This document shows, piece after piece, positions 8,677-17,622 of a stretch of 64,000 nt of DNA (its first letter is position 1; each line of letters starts with the position of its first letter). The position numbers were made by a program, and so were the translations under genes. The notes beneath the pieces are model-generated. The model had not been told where the DNA came from, searched no databases, and worked only from the letters and a program-made list of their open reading frames with translations. Source of the stretch: Paenibacillaceae bacterium. GTDB lineage: Bacteria; Bacillota; Bacilli; Paenibacillales; Paenibacillaceae. The stretch is taken from positions 1 to 64,000 of the forward strand of contig REGQ01000004.1 of the NCBI GenBank assembly GCA_004134985.1, written 5' to 3'.

Positions 8677-9834
8677 TTACGTTTTGCGTTTGCCGCTTGG
8701 CGTATTGCCGAAGATGACCCAAGAGAATGGGACGAAACGCATTGTTAATGATACGACAATCCAGGAGCAGACAAGCGCGGTGACAAAACCTCCTGCGTAC
8801 CAGAGATGAACAAGCATGGAATTTCCCGTCTGCGGCGGAAACTCGCGATAGAAAAACAGGAAGAACGGGTGAATCAGGTAGATGCCGAATGACAGCGCGC
8901 CAAGCCGTTCGAGCAGCTTGGTGATCCCCCCCGGCGCTTTGCGATAAATGACATTGGCAAGTTGGAGCAGGGCAAGCGCACAAGCGTATGTATGAATATT
9001 CCACAATGCTTCATACAGCGTCGTATTGTAACTGATTTTGTAAAGACGCAGCAAGTAAAATACATACACATGGGCAAGCCCGGCAACCAGCCAGACAATC
9101 CAGAGTGTGACCCAGGCCGAAATCCGGGGGAAGTTGACCTGATCACGGTTAATGATAATCCAGCTTTTCAGCTTGGGATAATAAATTCCCATGAAGGCGC
9201 CGAGCATGAAGTAGGCCATGTAAGACAAGGACCAGCTGCCTTTGTTGGCTACCGGAGTTTCCAGATAATACTTGTTCACCAGGACAAAGCCCCATTGGAG
9301 CGCAAGACCGATGGGGATTGCCCACTTAGATAGCGTTTTCCAGCGCTTGAACAGCAGCAAGACCAGTGGAAACAAGATATAGAACTGTATGCTAATATAG
9401 ACGAAGTACAGATGCGTGTAAGCTTTTCCTGTCGATACCTTATCGATAAAGCTGTCGATTGTGTCGCTAAGCGAACGTGTAGGGTAATAGATATAGTGCA
9501 TCAGCGCGAAATAAAACACGGAAAACAAAAGATAAGGAATAAGAATATACAGCAGTCGTTTCTTGTAAAAGTTGCCGAATAATTTAGCATCCAAAGGTCG
9601 TGAGTAGTAATTGTAGAATAGGACAAAGCTGCTTAGAAAGATAAAGGTCGGCGTACCAAACTTCATGAAAATATTAAAAAAATTGTAGATGAAATAATAA
9701 GATGAATCCGTCATGTTCACCGTTGCGTAAGAAGTGGAGTGCACAGACAGCACGCCAATAATCGCCATGGCCCGCACGATCTGAAGTTCCGGGATTTTCT
9801 CTTTCTTCTGCACGCTTACGCCAGCAGTATCCAT
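8677..9834 (-). CDS. Membrane acyltransferase family 3 protein
   Basis: A 385-residue integral membrane protein with about ten hydrophobic segments. The family-3 signature RAMAIIGVLSVHSTSY near residue 21-36 carries the catalytic His. A further family-like stretch, SFGIYLIHPFFLFFYRE, lies near the C-terminus. Such enzymes O-acylate peptidoglycan, teichoic acids or exopolysaccharides; the substrate is not evident here. AAAGGATAG lies upstream of ATG 9834. It precedes the VanRS-like genes on the same strand. Its upstream region holds three CCTTAA/TTAAGG repeats next to a TATACT -10, suggesting control by that system. Confidence 0.82.
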   Translation of the reverse strand: MDTAGVSVQKKEKIPELQIVRAMAIIGVLSVHSTSYATVNMTDSSYYFIYNFFNIFMKFGTPTFIFLSSFVLFYNYYSRPLDAKLFGNFYKKRLLYILIPYLLFSVFYFALMHYIYYPTRSLSDTIDSFIDKVSTGKAYTHLYFVYISIQFYILFPLVLLLFKRWKTLSKWAIPIGLALQWGFVLVNKYYLETPVANKGSWSLSYMAYFMLGAFMGIYYPKLKSWIIINRDQVNFPRISAWVTLWIVWLVAGLAHVYVFYLLRLYKISYNTTLYEALWNIHTYACALALLQLANVIYRKAPGGITKLLERLGALSFGIYLIHPFFLFFYREFPPQTGNSMLVHLWYAGGFVTALVCSWIVVSLTMRFVPFSWVIFGNTPSGKRKT

Positions 9835-9910
9835 TAATTAATCTATCCTTTCTGAGGAAGTGATAGCTTAAGAATGGCAAAATAAATCGCACATTGTCAA
9901 GTCGTGTTTC

Positions 9911-9965
9911 AGTATAAAGAAAATTCCTTAACCATTTCAGGCAAGAACCCTTAACATTTCCTTAA
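9911..9965 (-). promoter_or_regulatory. TTAAGG repeats and -10 element upstream of the acyltransferase gene
   Basis: On the minus strand three TTAAGG half-sites occur at 9965-9960, 9954-9949 and 9931-9926 (starts 11 and 23 bp apart). The last is 9 bp from TATACT (9916-9911). No good -35 is present, so an activator covering that region is plausible. Confidence 0.45.
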
Positions 9966-9989
9966 GTTTTGGCACTTCATGCCAATTTT

Positions 9990-11774
9990 TTAATCCAACG
10001 TTTTCGGAAGCGGCGAAAACAGCATATAAATCGGCAAGTTGCTGCCGGATGCTGGAACGAAGGTGATCTCAACGGTTTCTTCTGTCGCGCCGGTACGGTG
10101 CAGAACAGCGGATTCTCCTTGATTGATCAGAATACTGTTGTCGGTTGTGTTGACGGTTTTGCCGTTGACTACGAAGGCCCCGGCATAGTGTCCGCCGCGC
10201 GCGTTCAGGGAAATTAACGTATGGGGGGCTACTTTGACGTGCATGCGATAGAGTACGCCAGTGTTGCCAATATTGGTTTCGGGTGCCCCCGATGTGTTGT
10301 CGGCGCCTTCCACAAAAGGATCGGTCGTTCTGTCGCCAATTACAACGCGCTGTGGTGCATAGCCAAGCGTCTCGTCAAAAACGAGTTTGCGGTTTCCTTC
10401 TGCGAAGGTGCCTCTGACGTGCTTGCCGTCCCGGTCCAGGATGCGCAGCTCAGGGAGCGCAGATATCGGATTGGAATCGGGGTTCAGCGTAACGACGGAA
10501 AACTGCAGTTGCTCACTGGCTGTCAATTCCGCATAGGTGGTCATGGTAAGCCCGGCTTTAAGGTTCATCTTGTTCATCTCCGGCAGCACAATCACACTTT
10601 CCCCAGCCGGCACGTTAACGGTTGCCACCTTGCTATTGTTTTCCTTGGACGTGAGAAATCGGGATACAGCCAGCTTGCCGCTTGTTGAGACATATTTGGT
10701 GGGTCCGCCTACACCGAGCGCATTGACGTCGATGGAAGCATCGTGCTGTCCGTTATTCGTAGCAAGCAGGTATACACCCAGATCTTGGCTCGAGCGGTTT
10801 TGGTTATGAATATTAATCCGGAACTTGCCGGACAAGTTGTCCTGATACAGTATGCCTTCCTCGCCGTAAAGATGTTCCGGGCTGTTGCTGCGCACGAACG
10901 TCATCGCTTCGGTCTCGACCCGATACGGGAGGCTGGCATGTTCGAATGCAAAAGCTGCATCGACATTAATTTTGTCGCCGACAGGCATGAACAGCTTCTG
11001 GAAATTGCTTTGCGAATACATTTGCTCGCTGCTCACTTGAATGGTTTTGCTGATGGTGTCGCTCAAGCCGTTGCTGTTCGTGACTGTAAGGGTGATTGTA
11101 TGCTCGCCGGCTTCGAAGAAACCCAGTTCATTGCCTGACCACACGGTGCTGGCGACGTTGTCGTCACTGTTGCTGCTGCTGAGGTTCGTATAGAGGACGG
11201 GCTCGCCTATGCGGTATAGTGACTTATCGGTTGTAAAATTGGCTGTCGGGGCAATTTGCGATTCAGACGGTTCTTCAGGCTTTGCTTCGGCAGCCGCTTT
11301 CCAGCTCAGTGCAATTTCACTGTCGGATACTTTGAGTGCGCTGCCAGTGACACTTGCCCAAGTTCGAAGCGGAATCATCATGCTGCCTTGTTGAGTGAAC
11401 AAGTCGCCAGCTGCAAGTACCGCCGTGTCGTTCACGTTTATTTCATTGGTGCCAGCTTGCGCGCGAATTATCAGCTCATCACTGCTGCGGATGACGGCCT
11501 CTTTGGTGGCAGAATTGTAGGAAACTTGGAATCCGTACAAGTTCGCCAATGTGCTGAGCGGCGCATAGCTCACCCCGTTTTTGATGGTAAGCGGCTGAGC
11601 GGCTGGAACCGGCTGTCCGTTAAGTGTCATCGCTGCCTCCAGACGTTTCAACACAATCTCATGGCTGATCGCGCCCGCGGAGGTGGCGTATGCTGCAAGA
11701 GGACTGGCAAGTGGAGCCGCGAGCAGCGCGCAGCTCAGACCAAGTGTAACTGTCAAATGATTGATAGATTTCAT
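9990..11774 (-). CDS. Secreted protein with copper-amine-oxidase-like and PKD domains
   Basis: A 594-residue exported protein. ATG 11774 gives a classic signal peptide ending near AAYATSA and has AAAAGGAG 10 nt upstream; the open frame to 11795 lacks a usable RBS. After the signal comes a stalk domain (MTLNGQPVPAAQPLTIKNG to IPLRTWASVTG). A PKD-like domain follows (PTANFTTDKSLYRIGEPV, GEHTITLTVTNSNGLSDT), roughly residues 170-240. The remaining 350 residues are beta-rich and without a recognised catalytic motif. It probably sits in the cell wall matrix. It ends 156 bp before the acyltransferase start on the same strand. Confidence 0.75.
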   Translation of the reverse strand: MKSINHLTVTLGLSCALLAAPLASPLAAYATSAGAISHEIVLKRLEAAMTLNGQPVPAAQPLTIKNGVSYAPLSTLANLYGFQVSYNSATKEAVIRSSDELIIRAQAGTNEINVNDTAVLAAGDLFTQQGSMMIPLRTWASVTGSALKVSDSEIALSWKAAAEAKPEEPSESQIAPTANFTTDKSLYRIGEPVLYTNLSSSNSDDNVASTVWSGNELGFFEAGEHTITLTVTNSNGLSDTISKTIQVSSEQMYSQSNFQKLFMPVGDKINVDAAFAFEHASLPYRVETEAMTFVRSNSPEHLYGEEGILYQDNLSGKFRINIHNQNRSSQDLGVYLLATNNGQHDASIDVNALGVGGPTKYVSTSGKLAVSRFLTSKENNSKVATVNVPAGESVIVLPEMNKMNLKAGLTMTTYAELTASEQLQFSVVTLNPDSNPISALPELRILDRDGKHVRGTFAEGNRKLVFDETLGYAPQRVVIGDRTTDPFVEGADNTSGAPETNIGNTGVLYRMHVKVAPHTLISLNARGGHYAGAFVVNGKTVNTTDNSILINQGESAVLHRTGATEETVEITFVPASGSNLPIYMLFSPLPKTLD

Positions 11775-11992
11775 CGTTTGCATTCTCCTTTTCATGATGG
11801 TAAAAACGAATAGAGCTAGGCAAGGCCATCCTTATGGGGCGAAGGATAACCATGTATGACGACAAAATAAGGAAAAAGTTGCGTGGCGAAAAATTAGCCC
11901 TTTCGCATCAAATGGGAAAAAAGCAGGATTTTCAGCTGTTTGTCCCGAATAAAGAGTTCAAAAAATTAAGAATTAGAGCGGGGGAATATGAA

Positions 11993-13015
11993 GTGTCTGA
12001 ACAAGATTTGGAAAGGTACTCCCGGCAGATGCTTTTTCCACCGATTGGGGTTCAGGGCCAGCACAAGCTTGCGGCCGCCAAAGTGCTGCTGGTCGGCATG
12101 GGGGCGCTCGGCACGGTGCTGTCAAGCCATCTGGTGAGGTCTGGTGTCGGTATGCTGCGCATCGTTGACCGCGATTACGTTGAGCAGAGCAATTTACAGC
12201 GGCAGATGCTGTATGATGAAGAAGATGTCCGCCAAGCGTACCCCAAAGTTATTGCTGCCCGGCGCAAGCTGGAAAAGATAAATTCTCAGGTTCGGCTGGA
12301 GACGGAGGTAGCGGATGTGACGCCGCTTAATGTCGAGTCGCTTACTGATGGCATGGACATCGTACTGGATGGTACGGACAATTTTCAAACGAGGCTGTTG
12401 CTTAATGATATATGCTTCAAGCGGGGCATTCCCTTTGTCTATGGCGGGGCGGTCAGTTCAAACGGGATGTCGGCAATTTTCGTGCCTGGGGAAACATGCT
12501 GCTTCCGCTGCCTGCTCGGTTCGGCCGATGGCGCTGGCGGACAGACATGCGATACGGTAGGCGTTATTTCGCCTGTTGTCGATATGGTCGCTTCACTGCA
12601 GGCGACAGAAGCGTTGAAATATTTGGTTGGCGCGAGCTCAGCCAGACGGAACACGATGCTGTCAATCGATATTTGGAACAATCAGATGCATGATATGAAG
12701 CTGCCTGAACCAAGCGCAGCCTGTCCAACATGCGGCAAGCAGCAATACCCTGCACTGGATGTTGATGCTGACGCTGCTACCACAATGTGCGGTCGGGAAA
12801 CGGTGCAAATTGTTGGCAAGCTGCCTTTTGACCTTACGTTGTGGGCGGGCAGGCTTGCTGCGGTGGGGACGGTCAGCTCGAATCCCTATCTGTTGCGGGT
12901 TCAACTTCCTGAGGGAGAACGGCTGGTGCTCTTTCCCGATGGACGGGCTTTGGTACAGGGGACAGAAGATACGACAAGAGCGAGAGTTCTTTACGATCGC
13001 TATATCGGCTCATAA
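11993..13015 (+). CDS. thiF: Thiazole biosynthesis adenylyltransferase ThiF (HesA/MoeB/ThiF family)
   Basis: A 340-residue E1-like enzyme that adenylates the C-terminus of the sulfur carrier ThiS. The nucleotide loop is GMGALGTVLSSHLVRSG. Catalytic-loop Cys lies in QTCDTVGVISP, and zinc Cys pairs are CFRCLLG and CPTCGKQ. The C-terminal tail GTEDTTRARVLYDRYIG matches Bacillus ThiF. An open frame extends to ATG 11852 and 11834, but family proteins start close to the RYSRQMLFPPIG motif. GTG 11993 follows GGGGGAATATGAA, so I use it. No other thi gene is adjacent; MoeB function cannot be excluded. Confidence 0.8.
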   Translation: MSEQDLERYSRQMLFPPIGVQGQHKLAAAKVLLVGMGALGTVLSSHLVRSGVGMLRIVDRDYVEQSNLQRQMLYDEEDVRQAYPKVIAARRKLEKINSQVRLETEVADVTPLNVESLTDGMDIVLDGTDNFQTRLLLNDICFKRGIPFVYGGAVSSNGMSAIFVPGETCCFRCLLGSADGAGGQTCDTVGVISPVVDMVASLQATEALKYLVGASSARRNTMLSIDIWNNQMHDMKLPEPSAACPTCGKQQYPALDVDADAATTMCGRETVQIVGKLPFDLTLWAGRLAAVGTVSSNPYLLRVQLPEGERLVLFPDGRALVQGTEDTTRARVLYDRYIGS

Positions 13016-13038
13016 GAAAGATTGTTTTTACAACTTAT

Positions 13039-13067
13039 TTTACAACAGAACGTGTGTTTGGTATAAT
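13039..13067 (+). promoter_or_regulatory. Promoter with embedded LexA (DinR) box for the helicase gene
   Basis: TTTACA (13039-13044) and TATAAT (13062-13067) are separated by 17 bp. Within the spacer, AGAACGTGTGTTTG (13047-13060) matches the Bacillus LexA consensus CGAACRNRYGTTYG at 13 of 14 positions. LexA bound there would block RNA polymerase, giving SOS induction of the downstream DNA helicase. A nearly identical arrangement occurs at 26243-26271. Confidence 0.75.
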
Positions 13068-13128
13068 GAAAGCTTCCAGAGTGCTTCGGCTGCAGAAATG
13101 AGGATGGCAGGAAATAGGATCACAGGAA

Positions 13129-15444
13129 ATGGGATCGTGGGGTGAACGGGTGGAAGCAATCTACAGAATCGCCGTAAGAACGCTTGTTGAGTATGCACTG
13201 CGCAGCGGGGATATTGATACGCGATTTCGCACGGCAAGCAGTATGGCGGAGGGTACAAGGGCGCATCAACAAATTCAACAGCAATACGGCGACCAGGGGC
13301 AGAGCGAGGTCTATTTGTCCATGGAAATTCCGTGCGGCGGCATGCTGCTGACGATCGAAGGGCGCTGTGACGGCATTTTGATCGAAGAGGGCAGCATCAC
13401 GATCGATGAGATTAAATCAACCGCCGGCGATATCTGGGCGATCCCCCAGGATGCCTATCCTGTTCATTGGGCGCAGGCCGAATGTTATGCGTATATGTAT
13501 GGGTTGGAGCATGGAGCTGCCGAAATGACGGTGCAGTTGACTTATCTTAGTACGGTCAGCGGCGAAGCGCGAAGGTTCACGCGCCAGAAGACCATTGACG
13601 AGCTTGAACAATCTGTTCGGCAACTGGTGGAGCGCTATGCTCCGTATTTAGCTTTGCGTCATCGACATGACACCGCCCGCATGAATAGCATAGGCGAGCT
13701 GCGCTTTCCTTTTCCCGCTTATCGCGAGGGGCAGCGGAAGCTGGCCGCTGCGGTATACAAAACAATTGAGCAGGGGAGCAGTCTGTTCGCTAAAGCGCCG
13801 ACAGGGATCGGCAAGACGATTTCGACGATATTCCCTGCTGTCAAAGCGATGGGCAATGAGTTGTTAAGCGGATTATTCTATTTGACGGCGAAGACGATAA
13901 CCAGGACGGCCGCTGAAGAAGCCTTTGCACTGCTGTGCAGACAAGGGCTGCATATGCATGTGGTTACGATTACCGCCAAAGAAAAGGTCTGCTTTCAGGA
14001 GGAGATCCAGTGCACGAAGGAAGCTTGCGCGTTCGCTGACGGTTATTATGATCGGATTAATGGCGCTGTGTTGGACCTGCTGACGAATGAAACGTTAATT
14101 CGCAGAGAGACCCTGGAGACTTATGCGCGCAAGCATAAGGTCTGCCCCTTTGAATTTTCGCTTGATGTCGCTTACGCGGCGGATGTTGTCATTTGCGATT
14201 ACAACTATATTTTCGACCCTCGCGTTGCTCTGAAGCGGCTGCCTGGGGAGAAGAAGAAACGGACGGCCCTGCTTGTCGACGAGTCCCATAACCTGGTTGA
14301 CCGGGCGCGTGCAATGTATTCGGCTGCCATTGAAAAATCCGATTATTTGGCTATGCAGCGTGAAGCCAAACAGCATAATCCTGCGCTCTCCCAAGCAGCG
14401 AAGGCGGTGAACGCTTATTTTATTGCTGCGCGTAAAGAGGAGGGAGGGGATTACAGGACAACGAAGGAGGCACCTTCCGAACTGCTGGTCCTCGTCGAGG
14501 CATTTGTAACGCAAGCCGAGCAGGCATTGCTGGCGACCCGATCCCAACCGAACCCTGCGCTGCTTGAGCTGTATTTCCGTTCGCAAGATTTCGTTCGCAT
14601 CGGCAAGCTCTTTGACGAAAGTTATATCACTTGTATTTCCCGTGGAAAAAATGAGATGCATGTGGAACTGTACTGCCTGCATCCTGCACATCTGCTGCGA
14701 CAGGCCAGCAAAGGCTATCGCTCCAGCATATATTTTTCCGCAACGTTGTCTCCGCTCTCTTACTACATGGACATGCTCGGTGCAAGTGAGGCCGACTATT
14801 CTGTGAGCATCCCCTCCCCCTTTTTGAGGGAACAACTGGAGGTGCGGATTGTCCCTCTTTCTACGCGTTATCATGACCGTGCGCAATCGATCCATCCCCT
14901 TGCCCAGATGATTCAAGAGCTGGCCATCAACCGCCCAGGCAATTACCTGGTGTTCCTCCCTTCCTATGCCTACATGAATGACGTGTATGAAGCTTGGTTG
15001 GCGCTGCTGCCAGATTACGGAGTGGAGACACTTGTTCAAACTGGTGAGATGAGTGAATTGGAGCGGGAAAATTACTTGTCCGCTTTCCATGCGGATCGCG
15101 AGGGGACACTGGTTGGATTTGCGGTTATGGGCGGAATTTTCTCGGAAGGCATCGATCTGGTTGGTGACCGACTGACGGGTGTCATTGTCGTAGGGGTTGG
15201 CCTCCCTCAGATTGGACCGGAGCGGAACCGAATCAAGGACTACTTCAATCAGGCAGGGAAAAACGGATATGATTATGCCTACGTCTACCCAGGCATGAAC
15301 AAAGTGCTGCAAGCTGGGGGCAGACTTATTCGGTCAGAGAATGATACCGGGCTGCTTGTTCTGGCGGACGATCGCTATCTTCAACCCCAATATCAGCAGC
15401 TTCTGCCAGACGAATGGCGGGATTATCGCGTGATGCGTCCTTGA
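13129..15444 (+). CDS. PD-(D/E)XK nuclease and DinG/XPD-like DNA helicase fusion
   Basis: A 771-residue protein. The N-terminal ~180 residues resemble a RecB/Cas4-type nuclease domain: H46 in EGTRAHQQIQ, D81 in GRCDGILI, and E94/K96 in DEIKST. The rest is a superfamily 2 helicase of the Rad3/XPD/DinG group, with Walker A APTGIGKT, DEAH-type box DESH, and helicase motif QAGGRLIRSENDTG. Four cysteines between motifs I and II (VCFQEEIQC, KEACAF, KVCPFEF) fit the [4Fe-4S] cluster of XPD-type helicases. It probably repairs or restarts damaged DNA; the LexA-box promoter supports this. Start 13129 is provisional; GTG 13150 is an alternative. Confidence 0.83.
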   Translation: MGSWGERVEAIYRIAVRTLVEYALRSGDIDTRFRTASSMAEGTRAHQQIQQQYGDQGQSEVYLSMEIPCGGMLLTIEGRCDGILIEEGSITIDEIKSTAGDIWAIPQDAYPVHWAQAECYAYMYGLEHGAAEMTVQLTYLSTVSGEARRFTRQKTIDELEQSVRQLVERYAPYLALRHRHDTARMNSIGELRFPFPAYREGQRKLAAAVYKTIEQGSSLFAKAPTGIGKTISTIFPAVKAMGNELLSGLFYLTAKTITRTAAEEAFALLCRQGLHMHVVTITAKEKVCFQEEIQCTKEACAFADGYYDRINGAVLDLLTNETLIRRETLETYARKHKVCPFEFSLDVAYAADVVICDYNYIFDPRVALKRLPGEKKKRTALLVDESHNLVDRARAMYSAAIEKSDYLAMQREAKQHNPALSQAAKAVNAYFIAARKEEGGDYRTTKEAPSELLVLVEAFVTQAEQALLATRSQPNPALLELYFRSQDFVRIGKLFDESYITCISRGKNEMHVELYCLHPAHLLRQASKGYRSSIYFSATLSPLSYYMDMLGASEADYSVSIPSPFLREQLEVRIVPLSTRYHDRAQSIHPLAQMIQELAINRPGNYLVFLPSYAYMNDVYEAWLALLPDYGVETLVQTGEMSELERENYLSAFHADREGTLVGFAVMGGIFSEGIDLVGDRLTGVIVVGVGLPQIGPERNRIKDYFNQAGKNGYDYAYVYPGMNKVLQAGGRLIRSENDTGLLVLADDRYLQPQYQQLLPDEWRDYRVMRP

Positions 15445-15647
15445 CCTCATTTTCAAGCAGCTTCTACGTCTCTTTCTGCTGCTTCTCCCTCTTTTACTGC
15501 ATTTAAACCATGCTCCTGCCTCGTCTGCTCACCCGCCACTACCCCAATTTCGACTTCGTGCGATTTCACTGATCGCTTCTTCTCCTCCATTTACTCCCTC
15601 ACTGCAATTAATGCATGATCCTGCTGCGATCCGCTACATCCCAACCC

Positions 15648-15680
15648 AACTACATCTCAACTACATCTCAACTACATCTC
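15648..15680. repeat. 11-bp tandem repeat (3 perfect units)
   Basis: AACTACATCTC is repeated three times head to tail (15648, 15659, 15670). Degenerate units (CGCTACATCC, GAACTACATTCC, AACTACACCCC) extend it to about 15706. No credible gene spans it. Confidence 0.8.
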
Positions 15681-16344
15681 ACCCGAACTACATTCCAACT
15701 ACACCCCCCTCACTGGGAGCTTTCTTCTTCATTCTCCTCCTATTCATATACGGCCTTAACGCCTATCAGTCACTATCTTCTCCTAATCCTTTTACTTCAA
15801 TCTTCTCGACGTTTTATCTATCTATCCATCTTTATCTATTTATCCCTAACAACACCCCTAAATCCCCAGCGTTTCCGTCTTTGGAAATACCATATAATTT
15901 TGCATAAAATAAAAGATGATTAATTGCTATCATTGTATTAAATTCATCTATTTTTATACGATTTAAACTTTTTATTTTATGAAGAATCATGGCGGACCTA
16001 ATATGGGGATCCGTGAAGGTGCGATTATTTATACCGGAGATCGAAAGAGAAAAATCATGAAAATAGCCTTTAATGTCAGTGATTAGAAGATAATGTGGAA
16101 ACGTGGAGCAACTGTCATACCGGATTCTTCGATAAGACAAGAGACATGATTAATCGACAAATTATAAAGGAAGAACAATGCGAATGCTGATATTTTTTAT
16201 ATTATTTTAATATAATATGAAGTTGTTGGCTTAATAAAATTTATCTAAAATAAACCTATTATCTATGAGGTGCTGTTATCGATATGAAGAAGATGTAGAT
16301 AACAATTAAAACAATAGCTTTTTTATGTATTATTATGAAATAAC

Positions 16345-16373
16345 TTGTAGAAAATTGTGGGATTATGTATAAT
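16345..16373 (+). promoter_or_regulatory. Promoter of the agr-like operon
   Basis: TTGTAG (16345-16350) and TATAAT (16368-16373) are 17 bp apart, about 50 bp before the first start codon (TTG 16422). No convincing pair of LytTR direct repeats was found upstream. Confidence 0.5.
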
Positions 16374-16421
16374 AAAATCTAGATTAGCTGTAGATATTTG
16401 GAACAGCGGGAGTGTATTAAA

Positions 16422-17099
16422 TTGATTGACTTTGTGCTGTTTTTCCTCTTTTCCATTCTTGAGACGAGTGCAATGTTCTATCTAGTATTTAAGGTTTTTA
16501 AAATCGATATCTTCGTGAAAGAAATTGTTTTTGCAAGCGTAATTATGGGTTTTATTTCGTTTGTTCTGCGTAATGAATACCATCTGCTTCAGCTGGATCT
16601 CGTTATACAAATTATACTGATGTTTCTTTTTATTTGGCTTTTGTTCAGGATACATATTTTTTATTCAATAATTTTAGTAGGGATGGTTTACCAGATTTAT
16701 TTTTTAATTCAAAGTGCTCTTTTTTTTCTGATGGATCTATTTAATCTTTTTCATTATCAGCAACCCTTTACTTTTAGCTACAGCATAATGGTTTTGCAAA
16801 TACTATCTGCGAGTACTGCCTATTCAATAGGGAGAATTATCTTTGTTAAGCGTAAAGGTTTTGATTTTGTTCCAGATAAACCTGCTGGGAAAATTGTTAT
16901 TAAAAGACAAGATAAAATACTGATGGCGTTGACTATCCCATCAATTACAATTGGAGTAACCATTTCAATCCTTTATTTTAATGGTAATCTTTCTCAAATA
17001 TATTTTCTTATCCCCATCGTTAGTATTGTGATTCTCCTTGGTTTTCTTACTATTTCTTATAAGAAAGACAGGGGGGAATATGAACATTTTAGCTTATAA
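16422..17099 (+). CDS. Polytopic membrane protein resembling the AgrC sensor domain, without a kinase
   Basis: A 225-residue, very hydrophobic protein with six to seven predicted membrane segments, ending in a short charged tail (SYKKDRGEYEHFSL). Its size and layout match the N-terminal peptide-sensing domain of AgrC-type GHKL kinases, but it stops before any H-box or ATPase motif. TTG 16422 is preferred because GGGAGTG lies 7 nt upstream. It overlaps the agrB-like gene by 20 nt, so the two are translationally coupled. By position it is the likely receptor for the peptide encoded downstream. Sensor assignment is inference from context and topology; an unrelated membrane protein is possible. 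Confidence 0.6.
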   Translation: MIDFVLFFLFSILETSAMFYLVFKVFKIDIFVKEIVFASVIMGFISFVLRNEYHLLQLDLVIQIILMFLFIWLLFRIHIFYSIILVGMVYQIYFLIQSALFFLMDLFNLFHYQQPFTFSYSIMVLQILSASTAYSIGRIIFVKRKGFDFVPDKPAGKIVIKRQDKILMALTIPSITIGVTISILYFNGNLSQIYFLIPIVSIVILLGFLTISYKKDRGEYEHFSL

Positions 17100-17622
17100 A
17101 GTAGCCTGCGCTATTAAGAATGCTAATCCAGAAGAAACACAATCCGTAGCAGTCATGCAGTATGCTTTGGGTATCATCTTTAATACCTTGTTTAGCTTGC
17201 TAGCTGCTCTCCTTATCGGACTGTTTACTGGTCAATTTTTAGACACAGCTATTGCTTTCCTCACTTTCGTAACAATACGCATGCTATCTGGTGGATTTCA
17301 TTTGAAATCAGCCTGGGCATGTAATATCGCAACCATTGTCTTATGTACGGTGATTCCTCATGCTGCAATCCTTATTACAAGTTCAAGTGTCATGATATTA
17401 AATATTATTTCTCTTATTTCGATGGTTCTATTGGCACCCCGGCCAGATCATAATACAAGGATTCCGCCAAAATGGTTCCCTTTATTAAAAATGCTTTCGG
17501 TACTGGTTGTGATTTTAAATTTTTTTCTGGCTTATCCTGTAATAGGACTCGTTTTGGCAGCACAGTCCTTTACCTTATATTATTGGAAAGGAGGGAGCCG
17601 ACATGTCCAAAACCATTGCTAA
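17080..17622 (+). CDS. agrB: AgrB-family accessory gene regulator membrane endopeptidase
   Basis: A 180-residue membrane cysteine protease that trims the AgrD-type precursor and forms the cyclic peptide. The family signature is intact: MLSGGFHLKSAWAC has the catalytic His and Cys seven residues apart, the same spacing as H77/C84 of Staphylococcus aureus AgrB. The N-terminus (VACAIKNANPEETQSVAVMQYALGI) is typical of Bacillales AgrB. Five to six hydrophobic segments are visible. ATG 17080 follows GGGGGGAAT; the longer open frame to 17038 is rejected. It overlaps the upstream membrane-protein gene and the downstream peptide gene. Confidence 0.9.
   Translation: MNILAYKVACAIKNANPEETQSVAVMQYALGIIFNTLFSLLAALLIGLFTGQFLDTAIAFLTFVTIRMLSGGFHLKSAWACNIATIVLCTVIPHAAILITSSSVMILNIISLISMVLLAPRPDHNTRIPPKWFPLLKMLSVLVVILNFFLAYPVIGLVLAAQSFTLYYWKGGSRHVQNHC

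Larger units (their letters stand above)
15445..16421. other. Long gene-poor stretch ahead of the agr-like locus
   Basis: This stretch begins pyrimidine-rich, contains an 11-bp tandem repeat (15648-15680), and becomes strongly AT-rich from about 15750. Open frames here lack ribosome binding sites. The exception is a 10-codon ORF at 16178-16210 with AAAGGAAG upstream, too short to interpret. The AT-rich part, continuous with the agr-like genes to about 18.6 kb, contrasts with the GC-richer flanks and suggests acquired DNA. The promoter of the agr-like operon lies at its right end. Confidence 0.5.

Noticed and set aside
15611-15907. Open frame of 98 codons over the repeat region before the agr-like locus
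   Set aside because: It encodes low-complexity Thr/Tyr/Pro/Leu sequence from the 11-bp repeat, lacks an RBS and shows no domain.
15832-16140. 102-codon minus-strand open frame in the AT-rich stretch
   Set aside because: TTG start without RBS in AT-rich DNA, with no recognisable domain. It cannot be excluded entirely but is not supported.
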